A stretch of DNA of 64,000 bases from Verrucomicrobiota bacterium (lineage in GTDB: Bacteria > Verrucomicrobiota > Verrucomicrobiia > Chthoniobacterales > UBA10450): the NCBI GenBank assembly GCA_003218395.1, contig QHNJ01000006.1:20543-84542 (forward strand). Direction: 5' to 3'. The translations under genes were made by a program, and so were the position numbers. This document shows positions 55,863 to 64,000 of the stretch, piece by piece; the stretch's first letter is position 1; the number at the start of each line of letters is the position of its first letter. The notes beneath the pieces were generated by a model. That model saw only the letters and a program-made list of their open reading frames with translations. It searched no databases and had not been told where the DNA came from.

Positions 55863-57848
55863 ATGAGTCTAAATATCGAAATTCTCTCTCGGGCGGCGAA
55901 CGAAGCACGCGGTTTGTGCATGGATGCCGTGCAGGCGTCGCAATCGGGACACCTCGGGCTTCCGCTCGGCTGCGCAGAAATCGGCGCGGTGCTCTACGGC
56001 TATGCGCTGAAATACAATCCGGACGAGCCGCGCTGGATCAATCGCGACCATTTCGTTCTCTCCGGCGGACACGGCAGCATGTTTCTCTATGCCTGGCTGC
56101 ACATAAGCGGCTATGATTTGCCGATGTCGGAAATCAAACGGTTCCGGCAGTTGCATTCCAAAACGCCGGGACACCCTGAATTTGGCGACACGCCCGGAGT
56201 GGAATGCACCACGGGACCTCTTGGGCAGGGAGTCGGCAATGCTGTTGGGATTGCTGCGGCCTCGAAAATGGCGGCGGCCCGCTTCAACACCGGTGAGCAC
56301 ACGATTTTTGATCATCACGTCTTCTGTTTGTGCAGTGACGGCGACATGCAGGAAGGCGTCGCTTCCGAGACATGTGCGCTCGCTGGTCATTGGGGCCTCG
56401 ATAATTTGATCCTGATTTACGATTCCAACGGCGTTACGCTCGATGCGCCGGCGAAAGCAACCCAGAGCGAAGACACTGGCCAACGCCTTCGAGCCTACGG
56501 GTTCGACGTTCAGGAAATCGACGGCGAGGACATGCAACAGTTTCTCGATGCGTTGAACATCGCCAAGGAACGTGACAACGGGAAACCGCAATTCATCATC
56601 GCGCATACGCTCATCGGCAAGGGCGTCCCGGAAGTCGAAGGGACGTACAAGGCGCATGGAGAAGCGGGCGCGAAATACGTTGATGCAGCGCGCAAAGCGC
56701 TGGGATTGCCTGATGAGCATTATTTCGTCTCGCAGGAGGTTTACGATTACTTTGCGGGCCACAAAAAGCAGCTCCTCGCTGATTACGAGCGCTGGGAAAA
56801 AATTTACAACGAGTGGCGCAAGAAGAACCCTGGCCTGGCAAAAATGCTTGATGACGGGATGGAGAGGGAAGTGCCGACCGATCTCTTGTCCAAGATCCCC
56901 GAGTTTCCGACGGACGCGAAACTGGCTACTCGAAAAGCCGGCGGCGAAGTATTGCAACCGATCGCGCAAGCAATGCCGCTGCTCATGAGCGGCAGCGCCG
57001 ATCTGCATGGGTCGACAATGAACTACATCCAGGACGGCGGCGATTTCACGCGCGACAATCCCGGTGGCCGCAACATGCGGTTTGGCATTCGCGAGCACGG
57101 AATGTGCGCGATTCTCAACGGCATCTCGTATCACGGCCTATTCCGCGCATCTGGCGCAACGTTTACGGTTTTCACTGATTATTGCCGCGCTTCCATTCGG
57201 CTGGGCGCGCTGGCGAAGCTCCCCAATATCTACATTTTTACCCACGACTCGATCGGCGTCGGCGAAGACGGTCCGACGCATCAACCGGTGGAGACGGTGA
57301 GCTCGGTTCGCTTGATGCCCAACATCGACGTGATTCGTCCGGCCGATCCGGAAGAAACCGCCGGCGCATTTGTCGCGGCGATGCAACGAACCGATGGGCC
57401 AACATTTCTTGCGCTCACGCGCCAGACCGTTCCGATATTGAACGATATCGATCCAAAATTGCGCCGCGAAGGAGTCGCGCGCGGCGGTTACATCGCGCAA
57501 AAAGAGAAAGGCAAACTCGATCTAATCATCATGTCGTGTGGGAGCGAATTACAGCATGCGCTTGCCGCAGCCAAAGAATTCGGCGACGGCGTGCGCGTCG
57601 TTTCGATGCCGTGCTTCGAGCGTTTCAATCGCGAATCTTCGGGGTATCGCGAGGAGATTCTCCCAAATTCATGCCGCCGTCGCGTCGCAGTCGAAGCCGG
57701 GGTGACTGAAATTTGGTACCAATATGTCGGTCTCGATGGCAAGGTGGTCGGGCTGCATGAATTTGGACTGAGTGCGCCCGGCCCTGAAGTGATGAAAGAG
57801 CGCGGCATCGACGCCCAACACGTTATCGCCGCGGCGAAATCGCTCTAG
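55863..57848 (+). CDS. tkt: transketolase
   Basis: 661-residue thiamine-diphosphate enzyme of the pentose phosphate pathway. N-terminal [12 protein letters not shown] and [19 protein letters not shown], the ThDP motif (GDGDMQEG variant: [13 protein letters not shown]), the pyrimidine-domain block [11 protein letters not shown], and [17 protein letters not shown] are intact. The stop codon shares its CTAG with the dnaB stop on the other strand. Confidence 0.97.
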   Translation: MSLNIEILSRAANEARGLCMDAVQASQSGHLGLPLGCAEIGAVLYGYALKYNPDEPRWINRDHFVLSGGHGSMFLYAWLHISGYDLPMSEIKRFRQLHSKTPGHPEFGDTPGVECTTGPLGQGVGNAVGIAAASKMAAARFNTGEHTIFDHHVFCLCSDGDMQEGVASETCALAGHWGLDNLILIYDSNGVTLDAPAKATQSEDTGQRLRAYGFDVQEIDGEDMQQFLDALNIAKERDNGKPQFIIAHTLIGKGVPEVEGTYKAHGEAGAKYVDAARKALGLPDEHYFVSQEVYDYFAGHKKQLLADYERWEKIYNEWRKKNPGLAKMLDDGMEREVPTDLLSKIPEFPTDAKLATRKAGGEVLQPIAQAMPLLMSGSADLHGSTMNYIQDGGDFTRDNPGGRNMRFGIREHGMCAILNGISYHGLFRASGATFTVFTDYCRASIRLGALAKLPNIYIFTHDSIGVGEDGPTHQPVETVSSVRLMPNIDVIRPADPEETAGAFVAAMQRTDGPTFLALTRQTVPILNDIDPKLRREGVARGGYIAQKEKGKLDLIIMSCGSELQHALAAAKEFGDGVRVVSMPCFERFNRESSGYREEILPNSCRRRVAVEAGVTEIWYQYVGLDGKVVGLHEFGLSAPGPEVMKERGIDAQHVIAAAKSL

Positions 57849-59344
57849 AAAGCTTCCTCCGACTCAGCCGCATCTTCCGCGCGATCTTCAAAACGCGTGA
57901 AGTCCTTTAGGAAAGTAAGTTTGACTTGGCCGATCGGACCATTTCTCTGTTTGGCAATAATTAGTTCAGCCTTGCCTTCCAGCTCTGTTCTTTCCTCATC
58001 TGAATCCGCGTAATATTCCTCCCGAACAAGCAAACCGACAAGATCCGCATCCTGCTCGATTGAACCTGATTCTCGCAAATCCGCCAGCCGGGGAACTCCT
58101 TTACCGCTGCCTGTTCGGATCTCCGGATTGCGATTCAACTGCGCCACAACAATGATCGGTATCTTTAGTTCTTTGGCCAAACCTTTTAGCCCCGCTGAAA
58201 TTTCCGAGATTTCCAACTGCCGATTGTCCTGGGCACGGCGAGATGTCGACCTTAGCAGCTGCAAGTAATCCACAATGATGAGTCGCACATCATGCTGCGC
58301 TTTAAGCCGACGCGCCTTCGCGCGCAATTCGAGAATCGTGAGACCGGCCGTGTCATCGATGAAGATTTTCGCTTCGGCCAGTTTCGAAGCTGCGTGCGTC
58401 AGTTTTGGAAAGTCGGCTTCCGCAAGAAATCCATCTCGCGTTTTAGCTAGGTTGACGCGAGCTCGTGAACAAAGCATGCGCTGGACAAGCTGTTGTGCGC
58501 TCATCTCTAAGCTGAAAATTGCCACCGGAAGCTTCACCTCGATGGCAGCATGCTCAGCGATGTTCATTGCCAGCGCTGTTTTCCCCATGCTCGGCCGAGC
58601 TGCGATCACAATCATCTCTGAGGAGTGTAAACCGCTTGTCAGCTTGTCGAGATCGCGAAAGCCGGTCGACACTCCTGTAATTGCGCCTTTGTTTTCAAAG
58701 AGCTTCTCGATTGATTCAAGAGTGCTCATAACTTGCTGTTTCATCGAGAGCATCTCGCCTTTGAAACGGTCTTCGCCGACGGCGAAGATTCTCTGTTCTA
58801 CTTCGTCGAGAAGATTGTTCACCTCGTCCTGTTCCTCGTAGGCGCGCCGAACACTCTCTGTAGCGGCAGTGATGATTTCGCGGAGAATGTATTTGTCGCG
58901 AACGATGTCGAGGTAGTACTGCACATTCGCCGCCGTTGGAACGAATGTGAACAGGCTGGTGACGAATGCGGCGCCGCCCACGCTCTCGAGCAAATTCCGG
59001 TCACGCAAAACTTGCGTGAAGGTGATCAGATCGATCGCCTGCCCCGCGTTCCAAAGATCAACAAGGACGTTGTAAATGGTTTGGTGCGCCGGGACATAAA
59101 AGTATTCTTCGTTAATTTTCTCGACGCACTCCGCGATTGCTTCACGCGGTGAGATGAGCATCGAGCCGAGGACGCCTTGCTCTGCTTCCACGCTGTGCGG
59201 CGGGGAGCGGTGAATATCCTGCGCAGAACCTGTTGGCGAATTGGGAAAAACTCTTTCGCCGTTTTCGGTCGCCGAACCTCGGCCAGCGCCATTACCCGCT
59301 GTCTTACGAGGTCTCCCAGGCTGAGAGCCTTGAGAACTCGGCAT
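57845..59344 (-). CDS. dnaB: replicative DNA helicase
   Basis: 499-residue hexameric helicase. The N-terminal collar starts [17 protein letters not shown]; the RecA-like domain has the Walker [18 protein letters not shown], the B-type strand [10 protein letters not shown], and the [15 protein letters not shown] block. A short basic, low-complexity lead precedes the collar. It follows rplI directly, as is common. No intein is present. Confidence 0.97.
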   Translation of the reverse strand: MPSSQGSQPGRPRKTAGNGAGRGSATENGERVFPNSPTGSAQDIHRSPPHSVEAEQGVLGSMLISPREAIAECVEKINEEYFYVPAHQTIYNVLVDLWNAGQAIDLITFTQVLRDRNLLESVGGAAFVTSLFTFVPTAANVQYYLDIVRDKYILREIITAATESVRRAYEEQDEVNNLLDEVEQRIFAVGEDRFKGEMLSMKQQVMSTLESIEKLFENKGAITGVSTGFRDLDKLTSGLHSSEMIVIAARPSMGKTALAMNIAEHAAIEVKLPVAIFSLEMSAQQLVQRMLCSRARVNLAKTRDGFLAEADFPKLTHAASKLAEAKIFIDDTAGLTILELRAKARRLKAQHDVRLIIVDYLQLLRSTSRRAQDNRQLEISEISAGLKGLAKELKIPIIVVAQLNRNPEIRTGSGKGVPRLADLRESGSIEQDADLVGLLVREEYYADSDEERTELEGKAELIIAKQRNGPIGQVKLTFLKDFTRFEDRAEDAAESEEAF

Positions 59345-59911
59345 TTATTTGTTTTCTTTTTTTTCTTCTTTTTTTCTTCTGAAAAATCGATGTTTTCTCT
59401 TCTCAGGTTCCCCGGCCGCAGCGCTCACATCTTCCGCCCGGCGGTCGCGTGGCTCGTCTGCAGATTTCACCTGAAAAACAAATTGTGCGGTCACATCGTG
59501 GTGCAGCTTGATCGCGACCTCGTGCTCGCCCGTATCTTTGATCGGGCGCTCCAGAATGATTTTGTGTCGATCAATCTCGGTGCCGAGCTCATTTTTGAGC
59601 CGGTTTACGATGTCCTGGGCGGTGACTGATCCGAAAGCTTTGCCGGTCTCACCCGTTTCGAGCGTGAAGATGATCCGTGCTTTTCCGATTCGACGTGCCA
59701 ATTCCTCGGCCTCATTCAGCTCCCGCGCTTCACGTTCGGCGCGTTTTGCTTTCAGCGTATCGAGCTGCCGCAGACTTGCCGGCGTAACTTCGTGCGCTTT
59801 GCCGCGCGGCAGTAAATAATTGCGCGCGTAACCGCGCCGCACCTTTACTACGTCGGCTTCCGCGCCTAGGCCGCGAACGTTCTCGGTTAAAATGATTTCA
59901 GTCAAAGGCAT
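59345..59911 (-). CDS. rplI: 50S ribosomal protein L9
   Basis: 188 residues from ATG 59911 (MPLTEIILTENVRGLG). The N-terminal L9 domain with VKVRRGYARNYLLPRGKA is standard. The C-terminal domain (GSVTAQDIVNRL to EVAIKLHHDVTAQF) is followed by an extra basic tail of about 40 residues (RRAEDVSAAAGEPEKRKHRF ...), longer than the family's usual 150. It ends on the base before dnaB starts. Confidence 0.96.
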   Translation of the reverse strand: MPLTEIILTENVRGLGAEADVVKVRRGYARNYLLPRGKAHEVTPASLRQLDTLKAKRAEREARELNEAEELARRIGKARIIFTLETGETGKAFGSVTAQDIVNRLKNELGTEIDRHKIILERPIKDTGEHEVAIKLHHDVTAQFVFQVKSADEPRDRRAEDVSAAAGEPEKRKHRFFRRKKEEKKENK

Positions 59912-60073
59912 TTGGTGATGGTTATCCGGGGAAAATTTTCTGTGTGATAGAAGCGGAGGGGAAGCCGAGTATAGGATCCGACTGCGCGCTGTCAACTCGC
60001 GAATTTTTTTGGGCCAAATTGCAACAAAATAGAATTATTTTGAGTTCTCATTCACACCCTTTGGCGTTCATTA

Positions 60074-60127
60074 ACACCGGCTTTGCAGGATAGCGTTGGT
60101 TTGGCACCCCTCTTTGAAAGCCGGTGT
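60074..60127. repeat. inverted repeat after cfa
   Basis: ACACCGGCTTT (60074-60084) is the reverse complement of AAAGCCGGTGT (60117-60127), with a 32-base loop. The right arm touches the cfa stop codon. It may act as a weak terminator for cfa, or be a repeat; no T-run follows on either strand. Confidence 0.5.
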
Positions 60128-61455
60128 CAATCAAAGCAAGAGCGATTTCGCGCGCACCAATCGTCGCGCGTGAGAGGCAACTTGATTTCGCCGGACGGAT
60201 CCAATTTTGCAAGCAGCGTTTGGTAAACGGCTATGTGGCCACTTCGAAATCCGTGAGCCGAGCCTGCAATATAGAGACGCCATACGCGATATATCGGTTC
60301 ATGGACGAAGCGGAGTGCTTCATCATGGTGCGCTTCCAATCTGCGCAGCCAATGGCGTAGCGTGAGCGCATAATGTTCGCGCAGATTTTCCACATCCCGG
60401 ATTTCAAAACCTGATGACTCCGCCGCACGGAGCATGATGGGCAGGGGCGGAATATCGCCGTCAGGAAAAACATATTGCTCGATGAATGAGCCGTCGCGGT
60501 TGCCTGGTCGCGCGACGATATCTTCGGCGATTGCCTGATTAAGAAAAACGCCGCCCGGCTTGAGCGCCCGATGCGCAGCTGCGAAGTAATCCGGCAGTCG
60601 CTCGCGTCCGACGTGCTCTGCCATTCCAATGCTCACAATCGCGTCGTAAAATTCGCGGGTCATCGCGATCTGCCGGTAGTCGCGCAGACTAATCTTCGCC
60701 ATGTTTTCCAATCCAGCTTCGGCGATCCGCGAGCGCGCCCATTCCGCCTGCGGCTCGCTTAAGGTGATTCCCTCGGCGCGGGCGCCGAAATGTTTTGCCG
60801 CGTGAATGACGAGGCCGCCCCAGCCACAGCCAATGTCCAGCAGACGCTGCCCAGGTCCGAGACGCAATTTGCGGCAGATGTAATCAAGCTTTTGCTCCTG
60901 AGCTGCGTCGAGGTTGTCGCTCGGCGAGCGGAAATACGCACACGAATAAACCATTCGCCGATCCAGCCAGAGCCGGTAAAAATCATTCGAAACATCGTAG
61001 TGGAACGTGAGCGCGCGACGATCACGATCCGGTGAGTGACGTTTACCATGAATTCGTGGCAACAGTTGCCTCGCGGCACGTCGCATTGCCGATCTTCCGT
61101 CCCATGCTGGAAGCGCAATCAGCAGACCACGGAGCTTTAGCTTTTTCTTCCAATCATCGAGGCGCCCGAGCAAGAAATCGCCGATTTCAAATGCCGCCTC
61201 GATATCACCTTCGACGTCGAAGTCGTCGTGCAAATACGCTTCGGCCAAACCGACTTCCGTCCCAGGCAAGAGCATTCGTCCAAGCGTGCCGGGATGTCCT
61301 AGCACGAGCGTCGCATCACGTGGCCGCTCGTCCGGCCACATTGTTCCGTCCCAGAGGCGCACGCCCATCTTCTCAAGCGAACAGCCGGCGAAAATCTCCC
61401 TTAGAATATTGCGCGTTTTCTCCTCGACTGTTTCCTCTGACGAGGTCGCGTGCAT
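60127..61455 (-). CDS. cfa: cyclopropane-fatty-acyl-phospholipid synthase
   Basis: 442 residues. Adds a methylene bridge from SAM across double bonds of membrane lipid acyl chains. Motif I is RLLDIGCGWGGLVIHAAKHF, followed by GITLSEPQAEWARSRI, and the family blocks HYDVSNDFYRLWLDRRMVYSC and EQYVFPDGDIPPLP. Also lipid metabolism, like the hopanoid genes. Start at ATG 61455. Confidence 0.94.
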   Translation of the reverse strand: MHATSSEETVEEKTRNILREIFAGCSLEKMGVRLWDGTMWPDERPRDATLVLGHPGTLGRMLLPGTEVGLAEAYLHDDFDVEGDIEAAFEIGDFLLGRLDDWKKKLKLRGLLIALPAWDGRSAMRRAARQLLPRIHGKRHSPDRDRRALTFHYDVSNDFYRLWLDRRMVYSCAYFRSPSDNLDAAQEQKLDYICRKLRLGPGQRLLDIGCGWGGLVIHAAKHFGARAEGITLSEPQAEWARSRIAEAGLENMAKISLRDYRQIAMTREFYDAIVSIGMAEHVGRERLPDYFAAAHRALKPGGVFLNQAIAEDIVARPGNRDGSFIEQYVFPDGDIPPLPIMLRAAESSGFEIRDVENLREHYALTLRHWLRRLEAHHDEALRFVHEPIYRVWRLYIAGSAHGFRSGHIAVYQTLLAKLDPSGEIKLPLTRDDWCARNRSCFD

Positions 61456-61476
61456 CGCGTCATGCGGAATACGAAC

Positions 61477-61869
61477 TCACATCATGCCGAGCTTCATCCG
61501 ACCTGCTTCGCTGATCATATTTTGATTCCAGGGCGGATCCCACACAAGCTGCACATCGGCTTCATCCACGCCGTCGATGGATAGAATCTTACTCTGTGCA
61601 TCGTGTGCGATTGCCGGCCCCATCCCGCAGCCCGGGGCCGTCAAGGTCATCTTTACTTCTACTCGCGTGCCGCCGTCATCTTTCTTGATCAACCGGCAAT
61701 CATAAACGAGACCAAGATCGACAATGTTTACCGGGATTTCGGGGTCGTAGCATTGGCGAAGCTGGTTCCAGACATCGTCTTCTGAAACCGCACCGTTTGT
61801 CGTGCTCGCTGGCTTTTGAGCGGTCTGTGGCTGCGTTTCTGTCCGCTCGGAATCTGGATCGCCTCGCAA
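61477..61869 (-). CDS. sufT: SufT/MIP18-family iron-sulfur maturation factor
   Basis: 130 residues. The DUF59 core has CYDPEIPVNIVDLGLVYDCRL, TLTAPGCGMGPAIAHDAQ with the conserved cysteine, and a C-terminal VWDPPWNQNMISEAGRMKLGM. SufT proteins help insert iron-sulfur clusters. The N-terminal 30 residues are low-complexity. It lies 21 bp upstream of cfa on the same strand. Confidence 0.88.
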   Translation of the reverse strand: MRGDPDSERTETQPQTAQKPASTTNGAVSEDDVWNQLRQCYDPEIPVNIVDLGLVYDCRLIKKDDGGTRVEVKMTLTAPGCGMGPAIAHDAQSKILSIDGVDEADVQLVWDPPWNQNMISEAGRMKLGMM

Positions 61870-61913
61870 TTGCGGCTCAATGTGAATTCAGTGTTCTCGT
61901 ACATAACGTTTTA

Positions 61914-61951
61914 TGTCATTCCGAGCGGAGTCGAGGAATCTCTCATTCTTG
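61914..61951. repeat. dispersed TGTCATTCCGAGCG repeat, copy 2
   Basis: Starts TGTCATTCCGAGCGGAGTCG, matching 17615-17652 with about five changes. It is upstream of the sufT-like gene and downstream of the flavoprotein gene. Confidence 0.8.
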
Positions 61952-62032
61952 ATTCGGCCACTTCGCTCGCCGTTCGAAACGGTGCCAAATGTATTATGCC
62001 ACAGATTTACACAAATTAAACACGGATCGATC

Positions 62033-63190
62033 TCAATACACATCGCGCTTATAGCGTTTATCGCTCTTTAGTTTTTCGACGTATTCGTTCGCTTCTTCGG
62101 GGCTTTTGCCACCTTGTCCCTGCACGATCTTGCGCAGCGTCGCATCGACATCCTTGGCCATCCGACGCGCGTCGCCGCACACAAAAAAGTACGCTCCTTC
62201 CGCGTCGAGCCATTTCCAAATCTCGGCGGCGTTTTCCAGCATCTTGTGCTGAACATAGATTTTCTGGGGCTGATCGCGTGACCACGCGCAATCGAGTCGT
62301 GTGAGAATCCCCTCTTTCTTGAACGCCTCGAACTCGTCACCGTAAGCGAAATCGCATTTCTCATGTTGCGATCCAAAGAAGAGCCAGTTTTTCCCTTTCG
62401 CCCCCATCGCTTTCCGTTCCTGCAGATACGCGCGAAACGGCGCCACTCCGGTTCCAGGACCCACCATGATGATTGGAATGTCTGAGTCCTCCGGCAAATG
62501 AAAATGCTTCGCAATGCTGGGGAAAACCGGCACGGGTGCGTCATCAGCGCGTTCTGCAAGAAAAGATGAGCAAACCCCTTTGCGAAGCCGACCGTGACTC
62601 TCATAGCGGACCACGTCCACGATAAAGTGCACCTGATCCGGGTACGCCTTCAGACTGGAGGCCACTGAATAAAGGCGCGGCTGCAATTTCGTGAGCAGTC
62701 CGACAAATTCTTCCGGCGCGAACCGGGCGGAGGGATGTTCCGAGAGGAAATCGATTATTTCCATGCCCCAAAGGTAAGTCTCGAGATCGTGTTTGCGGTT
62801 TGGCGCGAGAAGGTAGCTCAACGTCGGCGCAGCTGAAGCTCGCTCGGCAATGGCCCTCAAAAACTTGGGCGTTGGCTGTGTGATGCTATGATCGCGCAGC
62901 AATGCTTCGCGCAATCTCGTTGGTTCCCCTTTTGGTCGCGGGACTTTTTCATCGCCGGTTGCGCCGAGCGCGTGAATGATCTCATCGACCAGTTGCGGGT
63001 CGTTGGCTGCATAGACGGCCAGTGAATCGCCCACCTCAAAGCTCAAGCCCCAGCCGGTCAGATCGAGTTCGAAATGGCGCGTATCCTTCGCGGACTCGGG
63101 GCCGCTCAAGCAGCGATTGACCAGGAGTTTGGCGGGAAACGGATTCGCCCGTGAATATGGTGGAGCGGAAACGGTAGCTTCAGCATGCAT
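62033..63190 (-). CDS. CysJ-like FAD/NADPH flavoprotein without the flavodoxin domain
   Basis: 385 residues. FAD-binding RLYSVASS, the connecting domain between, and NADP-binding MVGPGTGVAPFRAYLQERK and AYFFVCGDARRMAKDV show the ferredoxin-NADP reductase fold as in sulfite reductase flavoprotein, but the N-terminal FMN flavodoxin domain of CysJ is absent. With a ferredoxin 164 bp upstream on the same strand, a ferredoxin:NADP oxidoreductase role fits. The start is at ATG 63190 or 63208. Confidence 0.87.
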   Translation of the reverse strand: MHAEATVSAPPYSRANPFPAKLLVNRCLSGPESAKDTRHFELDLTGWGLSFEVGDSLAVYAANDPQLVDEIIHALGATGDEKVPRPKGEPTRLREALLRDHSITQPTPKFLRAIAERASAAPTLSYLLAPNRKHDLETYLWGMEIIDFLSEHPSARFAPEEFVGLLTKLQPRLYSVASSLKAYPDQVHFIVDVVRYESHGRLRKGVCSSFLAERADDAPVPVFPSIAKHFHLPEDSDIPIIMVGPGTGVAPFRAYLQERKAMGAKGKNWLFFGSQHEKCDFAYGDEFEAFKKEGILTRLDCAWSRDQPQKIYVQHKMLENAAEIWKWLDAEGAYFFVCGDARRMAKDVDATLRKIVQGQGGKSPEEANEYVEKLKSDKRYKRDVY

Positions 63191-63233
63191 AAAGCAAACT
63201 AGCGTCATCCGTCAGACACGCCAAATGACGCCA

Positions 63234-63340
63234 AAACTTGAGACACGAATTTCACGAATTCACACCAAATTGATCCAACGGTTGGCTGAAGCCTTATGAA
63301 ATTCGTGACAATTCGTGTAATTCGTGTCTTCGCAAGTTTA
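63234..63340. repeat. inverted repeat with ACGAATTnCACGAATT units
   Basis: The left arm (AAACTTGAGACACGAATTTC...) and the right arm (about 63300-63340) are imperfect reverse complements over about 30 bases, with a short loop. The unit CACGAATT is repeated within each arm. It lies between the ferredoxin and the flavoprotein genes. Confidence 0.7.
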
Positions 63341-63354
63341 TTTCGCCAGCCGAA

Positions 63355-63585
63355 TTACCCGTCATTTCCGATTGCGAGCGTCGGGCAAACATCCATGGCG
63401 TGCTGAGCGGCGTCCATTTCCTCCGGCGTTTCCGGTTGTTTAAAGAAATGAACGCCAGTCTCGTCGCGGTTGTACGTCAAAAGATTCGGCGCCTCCTCCA
63501 GACAAAGACGGCACAAAGCGCAGCTCGTGTCCACGTACCACTGTCCCGGCGCGTTTTCGGGCTGTTTGCTCAGTTTGTCCGCCAT
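63355..63585 (-). CDS. single-cluster [4Fe-4S] ferredoxin
   Basis: 76 residues from ATG 63585. CALCRLC gives three closely spaced cysteines, and the fourth is in DVCPTLAIG near the end: the pattern of Fer-type one-cluster [4Fe-4S] ferredoxins. The GQWYVDTSCAL lead is characteristic. It probably feeds electrons to the flavoprotein downstream, or takes them from it. Confidence 0.88.
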   Translation of the reverse strand: MADKLSKQPENAPGQWYVDTSCALCRLCLEEAPNLLTYNRDETGVHFFKQPETPEEMDAAQHAMDVCPTLAIGNDG

Positions 63586-63787
63586 GTTTTGAAATAAACG
63601 CATGACCGATAGCGAAGCAAAATCTCTTCGATTTGCTTCCTGGGCATAGACGCCCGCTTTTGGCCAACAAACCCGCCGCGATTTTATTCTGTCACCTCAA
63701 AAGTACGCGCAATCGAGCTGGAAACGTTCCACACGTTTACCCAAGTCCCCTGAGCCCCTTCGGGAGAAGCGCGCAACCAACCGCCGC

Positions 63788-64000
63788 CTACCTTTGATTA
63801 TTGATGACCATTTGTGGTGCAGGTTTGTTCGTTTCAAGTCCGCCGCGGGACGGACTCGCTGCGGCGAGCTGTGCGCTCACCTTCTGGATTTGCGATGCCT
63901 GCTCTTTCAGGTTTGCGGTGAGAGCCTGAATTTCCTTCTGCTGTTGCACTACCGTCGCTTCCAACTTTTGCACGTTGCGGTGCTCCTTAAGAAACTCATT
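63788..64000 (-). CDS. C-terminal end of an S74-type surface/tail-fibre-like protein (5' truncated by window)
   Basis: The last 70 codons of a gene on the minus strand; its start is past the window edge (open at 64000: NEFLKEHRNVQKLEATVVQQ). The heptad pattern through QQKEIQALTANLKEQASQIQKV predicts a coiled coil, and the end is PAPQMVINNQR. This type of tail occurs after the S74 intramolecular chaperone region of phage-tail-fibre-like and surface proteins in related bacteria; the S74 motif itself is beyond the edge. Confidence 0.55.
   Translation of the reverse strand, partial: NEFLKEHRNVQKLEATVVQQQKEIQALTANLKEQASQIQKVSAQLAAASPSRGGLETNKPAPQMVINNQR

Noticed and set aside
55869-57134. 421-residue minus-strand ORF opposite tkt
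   Set aside because: The opposite strand encodes an intact transketolase; this frame is a shadow with no motifs.

Overview
The window is a 64 kb piece of a Gram-negative bacterial chromosome, most likely from the PVC group and within it Verrucomicrobiota (Spartobacteria-like soil lineages). The grounds are LpxK and an LolC/E-type permease (outer membrane), LL-diaminopimelate aminotransferase (DapL), hopanoid genes, a short EF-Ts, a bS22/COX24-like micro-protein, an S74-type coiled-coil tail at the right edge, and dispersed REP-like palindromes. The phylum is an inference from gene content; no rRNA gene is present to settle it. Gene order is dense, strands switch often, many starts lack a clear Shine-Dalgarno, and there is no prophage, IS element or CRISPR array.

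Layout. 0-11.3 kb (+): rpoB (left-truncated), rpoC, a PduO-type cobalamin adenosyltransferase, rpsB behind an attenuator-like leader, tsf, a LigD PE-ligase, then a tightly coupled purS / PMP3-like / purQ / bioD run. 11.4-23.9 kb: SRPBCC-like protein, tyrS, dodecin, an RlmI-like methyltransferase, thrB, lpxK, a separate LigD polymerase, three tandem cupins plus a SLOG-fold protein, an LolC/E-type permease, DUF2237 and a 2H phosphoesterase. 24-29.4 kb (-): two large TPR proteins flanking an AI-2E-family permease, and a 34-residue bS22/COX24-like protein that the ORF track missed.

29.5-35.6 kb (-) is a decaying block. An M28 aminopeptidase, a SAM methyltransferase, an HIT protein and an M3 oligopeptidase each carry in-frame stops and/or frameshifts, while a thioesterase-like gene and a lipoprotein between them are intact. 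35.6-46.2 kb (+): MarC, hpnH-shc, sodA, dapL, an ECF-like sigma / membrane anti-sigma pair, tRNA-CAT, an LMF-family protein and a C-terminally shortened SGNH hydrolase. 46.2-52.8 kb: an alpha/beta hydrolase joined to a broken PlsC-like gene, an Aas-type bifunctional acyltransferase/acyl-ACP ligase divergent from a Spinster-like MFS carrier, and an L,D-transpeptidase. 52.8-64 kb: AP2-like protein, an RsmA-NUDIX fusion, a DUF697 protein, transketolase, dnaB-rplI, cfa, SufT-like protein, an FNR/CysJ-like flavoprotein with a single-cluster ferredoxin, and the end of an S74-type protein.

Themes. Envelope lipid metabolism recurs (lpxK, hpnH-shc, cfa, Aas plus Spinster, the broken PlsC). Several unrelated palindromic repeat families sit at gene boundaries; one lies in frame inside the LigD linker, and a near-identical element supplies stop codons to shc and, in a variant, to the SLOG gene. 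The repeated pseudogenes suggest ongoing gene loss, although assembly error cannot be excluded from sequence alone.
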